Assembly: GCF_000711695.1 (NCBI RefSeq)
Contig: NW_013546954.1
Coordinates: 1-64,000 of the forward strand
DNA: 64,000 nt
Reading direction: 5' to 3'
Source of the DNA: Tilletiaria anomala UBC 951
Taxonomy: Eukaryota; Basidiomycota; Exobasidiomycetes; Georgefischeriales; Tilletiariaceae
Each line of letters starts with the position of its first letter. Position 1 is the stretch's first letter. A program made the translations under genes and the position numbers. The notes beneath the pieces were generated by a model. That model saw only the letters and a list, made by a program, of their open reading frames with translations, did no database searches and was not told where the DNA came from. Below, piece after piece: positions 23,557 through 34,274 of the stretch.

Positions 23557-26082
23557 ATGCCGACTCCAGCCAATGCGGCGTCGCCTGATCAGGGCCCTGT
23601 CCGCGCGACGACGCCCGTGCAAGCTGTAGTAGGGAATGTAGCAGGACCAGGAACAGGAACATCGCTCGAAGAGATCCGTGCACAATACCAGGAGCTGGGC
23701 GTCTCGCCTCAGCTCCCCAACATCCCCGTCAGGAGCAACGCCCATTCGCCTGCTATAGCGCCAGCATCCAGCGATCAGCGGCCGCTGCACGACAGCGGGT
23801 TCAACGTCAACCTCGCTGCCCCCATCGACCAGCTCGAGCTTCCTGGCCCAGTCGCGCGGGCCATAGCGCAGGAAGGCGGTGCCAGTAAGGCTTCCGCCAG
23901 CGGCACGGGCACCCCTTTGACGCAGACCTCCGCGCTGCCGAGCAACGGTGATGCCAGCGACGCCGACTCGAGCATGTTGGACATGGATACCCTGCCCATG
24001 ACAGATGCGCAAAAGGCGAGAATCGTGCAAAGACACTTGGCCATCACTCCGACGGCCACCATATCCGCCAGTGACACGCCTGCGGACGGAACCGCGTCGG
24101 AGCGATCATCAGCTGCATTCGACGATGTGACAACATCAGCAGGAGATCAACACCCGCGCGATCGGTCCTACTTCTCACAGGTCGGTGGCGACCGGAGCCA
24201 CGTGCATTTTGGCGATGGGGCGGCCTCGGGGAACGAGAGCGACCTCTCATCTGGCGTTGAAGGGTATCAAGGCCCGCACAGCATGCAGGGCGGAGCCATC
24301 ACAGATGACATCTATCGCTGGGCGCACGCCAACAGGCCGCAGAAGTACAAGCGCGCGCGCTCTGAGTCGCTACACCTGCCGCGTACCAGCACGATCGACC
24401 CGACGCTCGACACCGCCGGGATCAAGGAGCCGGGTGGGTTCCGCAGATACTTTGTGCATGCACAGGCGACGGAGCAGGGGCGGCCTAAACCCAGAGCACT
24501 TCGAAGTTTCATCGATTTCCTCAGCCTGTACGGCCACTTTGCCGGCGAGGACCTGGATGAGCTTGATGAGGACGAGTACGACGAAGAGGAGGGAGAAGAT
24601 GGAGAGGATCTCGAGCGGACCATTCCTGGCTCGAGCAGGGAGGCTGGGAGAGGAACGACAGAAGGCGCGCCGCTTCTCGCCGCCCGCTCGCGCAGCGGCC
24701 GCGGCCGCGGTAGACGCATGGAGCGTAACAGCATCGAGCAGCGTATCCGCGATCCAAGCGCCAACAAGACACCCGGCGAGGCGACGGTGACTGAGGCGGT
24801 GCTGATGTTGCTCAAGTCATTTGTCGGCACGGGCATCCTCTTCCTCGGAAAGGCCTTCTTCAACGGTGGGCTGTTCTTCTCGATCATCGTCCTCACCGCG
24901 ATCGCGATGATCTCGCTGGTTTCGTTCCTGCTGCTCGTCAAGGCGAACCTCAAGGTGCCCGCGTCGTTCGGCGAGATGGGCGGCGTACTGTACGGGCCGT
25001 ACATGCGCCTTGCCATCCTCGCCTCGATCGTCCTCTCGCAGCTCGGCTTTGTCGCGGCGTACACGGTGTTCGTCGCGCAGAACTTGCAGGCGTTCATCCT
25101 CGCGGTGACGCACTGCCAGACAAAGGTGCCGATCGTATATCTGATCATTGCCGAGTTGCTCGCGTTCCTGCCGCTCTCGCTTGTCCGGCGCATCGCCAAG
25201 CTGAGCTCGACGGCGCTGATCGCGGATGTTTTCATCCTCTTCGGCATCGTCTACCTCTTCCAGCACGAGATCGGCCTGCTGGCCACACGCGGGTTGGCGG
25301 ACGTGAAGATGTTCAATTCACACGACTTCCCCCTGCTGATCGGCACGGCCGTCTTCACGTTCGAAGGGATCGGCCTCGTCATACCCATTACGGAGAGCAT
25401 GAAGGAGCCCGAACGCTTCCCCGGCGTCCTCTCCGGCGTCATGGTCGGCATTACCTTCCTCTTTGGCGCGGCGGGCGCGCTGGGCTACGCCGCGTTCGGC
25501 AGCAAGGTCCAAACGGTCGTTATCACCAACCTACCGCAGGAGCGCAAGTTTGTGCAGGCCATGCAGTTCCTGTATAGCCTCGCCATTCTGCTCTCCACAC
25601 CCCTGCAGCTCTTCCCCGCCCTCAGCATCCTCGAGCGCGGCGTCTTTACCACCAAGAGTGGCAAGTACGAGTGCGTCCACAGACGCCTTGGATCCCTCCT
25701 TACACAAGTGTGCTGACCCGCTCCCTTCTGCCCTTGCCTCCATCCCCGTGACAGCTGGCGCGTCAAGACGCAGAAGAACGTCTTCCGCTGCCTTGTCGTC
25801 GTCGCCAGCGCGCTCGTTGCATGGGCCGGTGCTTCGGATCTGGACAAGTTCGTCTCGCTGATAGGCTCGACGGCGTGTGTGCCGCTGTGCTTCATCTACC
25901 CGCCCTTGCTGCACCTCAAGGCGTGCGCGACAAAGGTGCGGACCAAGGTGTTGGACTACATGTTGCTCATGTTTGGGGTCGTGTGCGTCCTGTTTGCCGG
26001 CAGCCAGACGATCGTCGCGATGGCTGCGCCTGGCAGCCCGCCAGATCAGACGACATGCACTCTGCCCCCACCCGGGTTTTGA
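23557..26082 (+). CDS. vacuolar amino-acid transporter, Avt3/Avt4 (SLC36-like) family
   Basis: Two exons, 23557-25670 and 25755-26082 (84-nt intron GTGCGT...GACAG), give 813 residues. The first about 405 residues are disordered, with acidic runs such as DELDEDEYDEEEGEDGEDLE. About eleven hydrophobic helices follow. The amino-acid/auxin permease core opens with TEAVLMLLKSFVGTGILFLG and later shows GTAVFTFEGIGLVIPITESM and SIVLSQLGFVAAYTVFVAQN. These blocks match the Avt3/Avt4 branch that exports neutral amino acids from the vacuole to the cytosol. The start ATG 23557 (MPTPANAASP) is the first ATG of the frame. The long N-terminus is typical of fungal Avt3/4 and could be a phosphorylation site for nutrient signalling, which is an inference. 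Confidence 0.9.
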
Positions 26083-27149
26083 TGCTTCGAGCAGCAGCTG
26101 GCGAATTATGAGGGAGGGCGAAAACACACCAGGGGACAAGTTCGACATGGACTATGGGGGGTTTGGACTAAGTGGCGGAAACCGCAGACCGCTGCCCTGC
26201 GAGTCCCACGGGGGGGAGGGAGATCAACAGTAAAGCAAAGAAACGACGAAACCATTCGCAGCTTGTACAGCTGCGCCATGTGCACTCCATCGCGCTCGAT
26301 CAGTGTATTGAAAACTACACATATGTATATTTCACTTTAGCTTTACAATCTACCTTGTACTACCTGTACAGTTGATCATCTCAACAGCTCAACCCTCCAG
26401 CACACTCCCGGTGGACACTGGACGATGAGCAGAAGCGATAGTTGGACCAGACCGAGATGTGAAGCGAGAAGGATGAAGAGACAAGAGCTAAGCAAGACAA
26501 TCACAGAAATCATCCCCGTCTGAGTGACCAGACTAGCGGAGTCCTGCTTCTGCTGCAGCGTCCCCTTACTAATACTTGCCTTCCAAAGATACCGATGGAA
26601 CTGGCTGATCAGCAGCTTCTGTTGATTCATTCATTGCAGCGACTCGGCGAGCGTGCAGCTCATTCGTGAGGGCCTCTCGATTTTGCCTGCAGGCTGAGAC
26701 TAGGGTTAGTGTCCAAGTCACGCAACACTTTACGCATGGATGTTCGAGTAGAGGGTATTGCCGAACACGTCACCACATGCACCGCGCCTTGGACCGCGTG
26801 GACTCAAGGGAGCGAGTTCCGCCACTACAAGGCAAAGAAAGCGCCGGCGCCCGCCCGCCACGGCCTCGAGTTGTTCCAGTCAATTGCTGTGCGCCGCGTG
26901 GGCCCGAAACGCCCCACAGGTCGGCGGGATGCCATCGCGCGTGTGTGTAGGTTGTGTTGCCCGTGCGTGCCACCCACACACTGTGATTCTAACCGACTCA
27001 TCATGTCAAGAAGGGACTGGAAGATGGGCATGTGCTTCGCAGCCCCCATTCCGCAATGAACTCATTGCATGGAAGAGCTTGCAGCATTTGAGAGAACTGC
27101 GCAGACCTGCCCACGGACAGCCTGCTGGAGCAAACCGAACGGGGTGCTG
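26083..27149. other. intergenic: transporter 3' flank and aminopeptidase promoter
   Basis: No firm gene. A hydrophobic minus-strand frame at 26376-26630 has no clear start context or family match. Position 26120 onward is AT-richer and probably 3' UTR and terminator; 26650-27149 would be promoter of the aminopeptidase. Confidence 0.4.
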
Positions 27150-30100
27150 ATGACCGCGCCTATCGTCACCTTCCTCTCTACTCCACTCACCATCCTCCTT
27201 AGACCTCCATCCGTGCGTCGTCTTCTCGGCACCATCCCACAAAGAAGTGCTACAGTTCGGCCCGGCAGTACGACCGCAAAACTTTACGCTGCAGCCAAGC
27301 TGACGACCAAGGTGAGTCTGGCCGTGCGTCCCTGAGCAAAGCAGAGCAAGAGCGTACTAAGTCGCGTCGTATGTATGCAGACCCCCGCCAGCAGTCGCGT
27401 GACACAGCTCAACAACCAGCTTCGGGCACATTCCTCCCGCGCAGCGCTTGCCTCCTCTTCATCCTCTTCCTCGCAACCCGACGCCAACATGGGCGCCTCT
27501 GCCGGCAAGGACGGCACGCAGTGGCATCGGCTGCCGACGGCCGTGACGCCAGAGCACTACGACATCATTATCAAGTCAGACCTCGAAGCGCTCACTTTCA
27601 CTGGCCTGGTCACCATCACGCTCAACATTGAGGAGGAGACGGACGTCATCACGCTGAACGTGGGCCCCAAGCTAACGCTCAGCAAGGCGCACATCACGAG
27701 CAGCGCTCTCAAGACGGACAGCAAGACGGTCGCCGTGCTGGAGCACGACAAGGAGCACGAGCGCGCCGTCGCACGGCTTGGCCAGAAGCTGCCCAAAGGC
27801 AGCCAGGCGACCATCAGCATCGCGTACGGCTCCGAGATTGATAACTCCATGATGGGCTACTACCGCTCCACGTGGGAGTTCGAAGGAAAGAAAGGCTTCT
27901 ACGCCCTGACGCAGTTCGAGCCAACGGCCGCCCGTCGCGCCTTCCCCGGCTTTGACGAACCAGGACTCAAGGCGACATACAGCTTCCGCATGGTCCACCG
28001 CAAGGACACCACCGCGCTTGCGAACATGCCCGCCGTCGGCGAGTCCAAGGCGATCAGTGTCGCCGAACAAGACAAGCTGTTGCGCACCAGCGAGCTCGAG
28101 CTCGACACGTCCAACAACAAGTGCGCCCTTAAGACTGAGTCCAGCATCGCCGGCAAGACCGAGACAGATGGCGACTGGGTGTTGACAGCGTTCGAGAAGA
28201 TACCCAAGGTATCCAGCTATCTCGTCGCCTGGGCCAACGGACCGTTTGTCCACCTTGAGAGCACGTACAAGAGCCCCATCACTGGCAAGGACGTCCAGCT
28301 GCGCATTTACGCCACGGGAGAGTACATCGACCAGGCGCAGTTTGCGCTCGATGCAAAAGCAAAAGTTATGCCGGTCTACGAGAAAGTGTTCGACATTGCC
28401 TTCCCGCTGCCAAAGCTCGACACGCTCGTTGCCAGTGAGTGCTGGTAGGCGGCTGACGCTCTGGCAAATGTCCGCGCATGCGCCTGCTCCCTCCCGTACT
28501 GACGACCGTCTTGCCTTTCTTTGCTCGCCGTAGCCGACTTTGACGCCGGTGCGATGGAGAACTGGGGACTGATCACCGGCCGGACGGGCATCTACCTTTA
28601 CGACTCAAACAAGGGCGGGCTTCAGGCCAAGAAGCTCTCTGCGAAGGTGCAGTCGCATGAGTGCGCGCACCAGTGGTTTGGCAACATCACCACTATGGAC
28701 TGGTGGTCGGGTCTCTGGCTGAACGAGTCGTTCGCCACGCTCATGGGCGAGGTCATCATCCTCGACCGCGTCTGGCCCGAGTGGACGTCCGGTAGTGAGT
28801 TCATCGTCGGTCACCTGGCGCGCGCTCTCGAGCTCGATGCCAAACGCTCGTCGCACCCGATCGAAGTGCCGCTGCAGGGCGACAACGTTGAGAGCGCAAT
28901 CAACCAGGTCTTCGACGCGATCAGTTACTCCAAGGGCGCCAGCGTTCTGCGCATGCTCAGCAGGATGGTCGGCGAGGAAAAGTTCCTCAAAGGTGTCAGC
29001 ATCTACCTCAAAAAGCACCTTTACGCCAACGCAACGACCAACGACCTGTGGAAAGGCATCAGCGAGGCGTCCGGCCTGGACATCCCCAAGATCATGGGCA
29101 AGTGGGTCCTCCAGCAGGGCTTCCCCGTTCTCACCGTGACTGAGGGCGAGAACGAGATCAAGGTACGCCAGAACCGCTTCCTCTCCACCGGCGACGCCAA
29201 GCCTGAGGAGGACGAGACGCTGTGGTACGTCCCGCTAGAGCTCAAGACGATCGGCGCCGATGGTCGCACTCAGGTGGACAGCAGCATCGTACTCAACGAG
29301 CAGCGCGAGACTAGCATCCCGCTGCAGAACGTGCAGGGTAGCGTATGGAAGCTCAACGCCGACACGGTCGGCGTCTACCGCGTCGCGTACACGCCGGAGC
29401 GTCTCGCCAAGCTCGGCGAGGCCGCAAAGAAAGAGCACTCGGCCTTTTCGCTCGAGGACCGCGTGGGGCTCGTCAACGATGCGCACACGCTTGCCAAAGC
29501 CGGCTACGCTCAGACAAGCGGCACGCTGACGCTGCTGCAAAAGATCGTTGATGAGCCAACGTTCCTCGTCAACTCGTCCGCCATCGGCGCCATCGGCGAC
29601 CTCCTGTCCGTCTGGTTCGAGGAGCCCGAGGACGTCCAGCAGGCCATCCAGAGCTTCGGCGCCAACTTCTTCGGCCCCAAGGCCAAGCGTCTCGGATTTG
29701 ACGGCAAGCCGGACGACTCGGTCGAGACGCAGCAGCTGCGAGAAACTGTGAGTGTGCTTTGCTATCCTACCTGTAGAGGCAAAGTTGGCTCGAAGCACAT
29801 TGCTGACTGCTTTTGAACAAACGCCCCTTGCTCTTCTTTTAGGTCATCGCCGGTGCTGCGGCCGGACGGGACGAGTGGACGCTCGGCGAGATCAAACGCC
29901 GCTTTGACGCCTTCCTCCAGGGCGACGACAGCCTGATCCCGGCGGATCTGATGATGACCATCTACTCGACCTCGGTCCGGTACGGCGGCGAAGCAGAGTA
30001 CAACAAGGTCGTCGAGGTATACCGCAAGCCACCTACACAGACTCACAAGCAGACAGCCATGTTCGCCATGTGCGCCACGCAGCAGCCCGAGTTGATCGAG

Positions 30101-30472
30101 CGCACGATCGAATTCCTTTACAGCGGCGAGGTCAAGGAGCAGGACTTCCTCATATACTTCCGCGGCCTCAGTGCGCGCCCCGTCACGCGTCGGCTACTGT
30201 GGGAGGCGACCAAGAAGCGCTTCGACGAGCTCGTTGAGCGCTTCTCGGGTAACTTTGCTCTCGGCCGCCTTGTCGAGCTCTCCTTTGGCAGCTTCTCCAG
30301 CGACAAAGACGTCGCAGATGTTGAGGCGTTCTTCAAGGGACGCGACACGCGCAAATACTCCATGGCCCTCTCGCAAGGACTTGAGGGCGTGCGCGCGCGC
30401 GCCGCATGGCTTGCGCGCGACCGCGACGACGTCAGCGGCTGGCTCAGGAAGAACGGATACCTCAAGCAATAA
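27150..30472 (+). CDS. APE2: M1 zinc aminopeptidase (Ape2/Aap1, puromycin-sensitive type)
   Basis: Four exons, 27150-27311, 27381-28434, 28534-29747 and 29843-30472 (introns 69, 99 and 95 nt), give 1019 residues. The enzyme removes N-terminal residues from peptides. The exopeptidase motif GAMEN is at 411-415; the zinc site is HECAH at 447-451, with the third ligand Glu470 in WLNES, exactly 18 residues after the last His. The C-terminal helical ERAP1-like domain is complete. Exon 1 encodes an Arg-rich, acid-free leader (LLRPPSVRRLLGTIPQRSA) that looks like a mitochondrial presequence. A second ATG at 27489 (AACATGG) gives a 929-residue cytosolic form starting just before the catalytic N-domain. 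Ape2/NPEPPS relatives also show alternative N-termini. Exon 1 is supported by a clean phase-0 join; if it is wrong, translation starts at 27489. Confidence 0.92.
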
Positions 30473-31329
30473 AGGAGTGTCTTCGTAATGTACGAGGGGC
30501 TGTGTGTGTTATTCAAATCCAACTATCCATCTGAGAACAGCATTGTGTTGCACTCTGCTCCGTTGCTTGCGATTCCAGTTGAAGATTCAAATGCAGAAGC
30601 GAATCGCGAATGACGATCACAGTGCATTTTAGCAGCAGGATGCAAGTGCTAAGAAGTGGCACTTCGTCATGCTGTCTAATCTGGCGGATCACCAATCGAT
30701 CATACAATGACATTTGTTGCCAGCGATGACACATAAGGACGATGCCCACTCCCTGCTACCGAGGCTTGAGACTGTCCACGGCGTTGTCGTGCCCCCTGTG
30801 GGCGTTGTATAGGTAACGTTTTAACGAGTAATCAAGTGATAAATGAGCCGCAGCTGTGGCTTATGCATCATAGAGCAGCTCCACAGTCTCCTCCATCTCT
30901 GCGGCATGGCTTGTGATTCACGAGCAGCCCGGCAACGTTGCTTGGCGCTCAGACGAGAAAGAAGCTGCAAACAGACCGCCTCATTGACGGAGACATGGCT
31001 GACACGTTGATATGAAAGGGTGGAAGTGGTCCACTAGCAATCCCTCCCATGGCATTCCATTATGCACACGACATTGGTCGTAGACACAGCCAGAGAGGAT
31101 GCCCACCAGGGACAAGAGGAGCTGCATCATGATCTCACCTGCTGCGCAACCTCCGGCAAGATGGCTCGTGCCGTGATGTTTGCTCTTGATGGCAAGCTCT
31201 CACACTATATGCCACTTCGACGTTCACTTGAATCTGTGGTCTGAAGGAGTCAAATTCCTACCTGCTCCCTTGCAAGTGGCCATTCCCCACTGAGAAATCT
31301 GAGTCGACCGAGCCTTCTCGAAGCTGCCA
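30473..31329. other. intergenic between the aminopeptidase and the hydrolase remnants
   Basis: Nothing recognisable. Short open frames have no domain and no splice-supported extension. The stretch may contain decayed sequence upstream of the hydrolase pseudogene. Confidence 0.4.
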
Positions 31330-32370
31330 GACGCCCCTCCCTTATTCGGACTCTGCGAGAACTGCGTCTCTTGCTGGGTTATGCTGGGTTCCGCGAAAGG
31401 AAGCGAAGTGTAGCTCGCGAGCCGATGAAAACGTATGTCGCCAAACCGTCGGCGCGACCACCCGAAGGACCGCGAGGATATCGGCATCTTCAACTTTTAC
31501 CATGTCTTTGGCCTACAGATTGCCAACAACATGATTTGCCCGATTAAAATGCCGAAAGGCTCGGTGTCACAGCCTATGTCCCCGGTGTGGGTGTAACTTT
31601 TCGGTTTCTCACTGTATTGATGTGCCGAAACTGACGGCATTGGTTCCTCTTGGCCTCTGCAGATGTTTCACGGTGGTGGAGCTCCCGTTTCGTTCGTCGA
31701 CAAGTTGGAAAGCACCGCGGTGGAAGCCAATGTGACGACGCTCGAAAATATTACAGAAGGACTACAGATGGCGCCTATCTTTCGTTGTGAATATGTGCTT
31801 GGAAATGAGTAGCATCGAAACAAAAAAGCCCTTCACGTCGACATCCTCATCTGCCGGCAGAATACATTGCCAATCACCTGAATACCGATTTTTTAGACGT
31901 AGAAAAGTTCATCTTGATCTTCACCAACGAGAAAGGCTTCAAGAAACTCGGCGAGATCACTTCTACGGAAGCGTATGTCCTGACCATGCAGTGCAGCCCT
32001 GCTATATACATGCTTTGTGTACTCTGATCATTCTCGCCGGGAACCCTCCGCTTCGCTGCAGAAATGCGCTCTCCTTTACAATGGCATGGGTGACCTGGAC
32101 ATGTCCGCCTCGGCACATGCTTCGTCCTGGACGATGGACGAGGTTGGATCGCTGCGGAACCCGACTTTGTCCAGCCTCTGCGAGGCGGATGAGATAATGA
32201 GCCTGGCGCAGCTCAGGCACGTCACCGTGGTCATGAAGGAGGAAGATACGGTGCCGTGCGACACCAATGTGTACCCCAACACGGTCCACTGCGGCGACGC
32301 GTGCCCCAATCTCGCAGACCCACAGGCCAAGGCGAGTTTCGAGGCTGCGTTTGCGCAAGCCGCTCTTTTG
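31330..32370 (+). pseudogene. dienelactone-hydrolase family pseudogene (copy A)
   Basis: Fragments in several frames align in order with the copy at 32951-34031. They are LCENCVS near 31348, a YVAKPSA block near 31435, FYHVFGLQIANNM near 31500, MFHGGGAPVSFVDKLE near 31663, DVEKFILIFTNEKGFKKLGE near 31908, and NGMGDLDMSASAHASSWTMD through PNTVH to FEAAFAQAA near 32080-32370. An in-frame TAA replaces a Gln codon right after the FGLQIANNM block (31545-31547), and frames shift several times. The nucleophile region GYCYGG of the family has become a Phe-containing sequence, so the active-site Cys is lost. The family normally hydrolyses dienelactones or related esters through a Cys-Asp-His triad. 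This copy cannot make a working enzyme; it is a decayed tandem duplicate. Confidence 0.8.
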
Positions 32371-32950
32371 TGGGTGGTGAGGGAGTCTCATGGAGCAAGC
32401 TTCGCGACTTATTGACGGAACTGTTCAATTGTGCTGGCATCATGAGCATTGATTGAGGTCGATGCCATAGATGCGAGCGCCTGACGTGGAGACTCTCTTG
32501 TGTCTAACAAAGAGAGCGGGAAGATGGGCTTTCCTCTTTGCCCATGCGACCTCCAGGCTAAAATTTAAGGGTGAAGCCACCGTAGGTCTTGAACAGGCTG
32601 AACTGGATGCTCTGACGCTCTGTCAGGGCATGGGAAAGATTCAACAGGATCAGGTCACGCGTAGCTCTCGCTTGCCTTTGGCGGGATTAGCTCATAGTAA
32701 ATATTTAAGCGGACCGCAACGCGAGACGACGCGATGACGTCATGACTCTGCCCGAGACCGCGGCGCCACCCCTTTGTCTGCTTCTTATCGTTGTGCAGAT
32801 CCACTATAATTAAAATAATCGAAAGCAGCGGCGTCCCTCCTTGACCCTGACCCACATCTGAGGAATCCAGGGCCCATACATAAGACACACCTTCGCGTCG
32901 GACGAACCCAAAGCTGATCACCTGCAAACCCTCATGTCACCCCACCTACC
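32371..32950. other. spacer between the two hydrolase copies
   Basis: About 0.6 kb without a supported gene; it should hold the promoter of the second copy. The sequence just before ATG 32951 (CCTACCATGG) is a good start context. Confidence 0.4.
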
Positions 32951-34031
32951 ATGGCGGACTCGACCAACTACGGCCTCTGCGAGCAATGCATCTCAGGGTA
33001 TGCCCTGCCGGGCACGCCTAAAGGCACCGAGGAGCAGATCGGCACGTTCAAGGCCGACGTCGCCAAGCCCTCTGTTGCAACCAATGGCCCAGAAGACATT
33101 GCGATCGGCTTCTTCTCCGACGTGTTCGGCTTCAATTTTCCCAACAACAAGATCCCCCTGATCAATTTGCCGAAAAACTCGGCGTCACAGTGCTCGCTCC
33201 GGACGTGAGTCTTGCCGAACCCCTGGCAACTGACTTTGCACGACAGTTTGCCTGAGCCTGAATGGGTAGTTGGTGAACGAGATGTTGATATCCGAGCTCT
33301 GCTTGGTCCTCGGTTGTTCCACGGTACCGGGCTCAGCGAAATGTTTGCATCCGGGCTTCCCGGCACGGCTGAAGAAGCCAGGAAGACTTCAGTCTTTGGC
33401 AAGCTGCACGTTGGGCTGAAGTTGGCCTCTGTTGCTCTTTGTGCGTCAGCCACACTACTTCAGGTCGACGTGAAATGCCCTGCGCTGCCCCCCCATCATA
33501 CTTATTTCTGATCTTTAATTACATGGCAGGGTTCATCTTGGACCGTCCCGCGAGCTAATTTGCCGACTTAGAAAAGTTCTTTGCCATCTTGCGCAACGAG
33601 AAAGGCTACAAGAAGCTCGGCGGTATCGGATACTGCTACGGAGGTGTGAGCGGCCGCAGTAAACTCCGGTGCCATGTGCATCAATTTGTCAACGCTTTCT
33701 CTTCCGCACGACCCAGAAATTTGCTATCAAGTACAACGGCACGGGCGACCTGGACGTGAGCTTCGCCGCCCACCCCTCGCTCTGGGCCATGGACGAGATC
33801 GAGGCGCTGAAGAACCCGATCGCTTTTAGTCTCACCGAGGTGGACCATTTGATTAGCCCCAAGCAGCTGGAGCAGGTAAAGGCGATTATGAAGAAGAAGG
33901 ACGGTACCGTCCCGTGCGAATTCAAGCAATACCCCAACACGGTCCACGGCGGCTTAAATCGTCCCAACCTGGCAGACCCGCAGGTTAAGGCTGGCTTCGA
34001 AGGCGCTTTCGCTCAGGCCGTCAGCTTCTGA
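32951..34031 (+). pseudogene. dienelactone-hydrolase family gene (copy B), probably damaged
   Basis: The N-terminus from ATG 32951 is well preserved: YGLCEQCISGYALPGTPKGT, DVAKPS, DVFGFNFPNNKI. The conserved continuation DQFAEKLGVTVLAPD (33160-33204) is in another frame, as if one base were missing between NNK and D. A good donor (GTGAGT, 33205) follows, but the next block LFHGTGLSEMFASGLPG begins at 33314 after CGG rather than AG. The block DLEKFFAILRNEKGYKKLGG (33565-33645) ends in GIGYCYGG with the catalytic Cys. It joins across a good 71-nt intron (33646-33716) to KFAIKYNGTGDLDVSFAAHP, the Asp-containing EVDHLI and the His-containing PNTVHGG, ending at TGA 34031. All triad residues are present, so the loss is recent or the gene uses unusual processing. 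It is convergent with GCV1 at 243 bp. Confidence 0.6.
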
Positions 34032-34274
34032 GTCACTCAACAGCACATTTGTGGGCCTTGCACGCAAACTAAGATTGTGCCATCTTTCATTTTTCTGCAC
34101 AGCTTCCGCGCCCACCTTGGTCTTGAGGTTAGCTCAGCCGCTTGAGTTGCTACCCTCCCTGTCGCCACTATTTTCTCTTGCCCAAGCTTTCACACCGTCG
34201 AATACGCAACTATCCTTTCATTTTTCTTTTTAAGGTCCTCGAAATACATGTGATACCCTCTATCCTTGGGCCTT

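Noticed and set aside
24312-25247. 311-codon minus-strand frame inside the amino-acid transporter
   Set aside because: It is a shadow of the membrane-helix coding region; Ser/Arg-rich translation arises from the complement of hydrophobic codons.
26376-26630. Hydrophobic minus-strand frame downstream of the Avt-type transporter
   Set aside because: It has a membrane-like stretch but no good start context, no splice-supported extension and no family match; it lies in probable 3' UTR.
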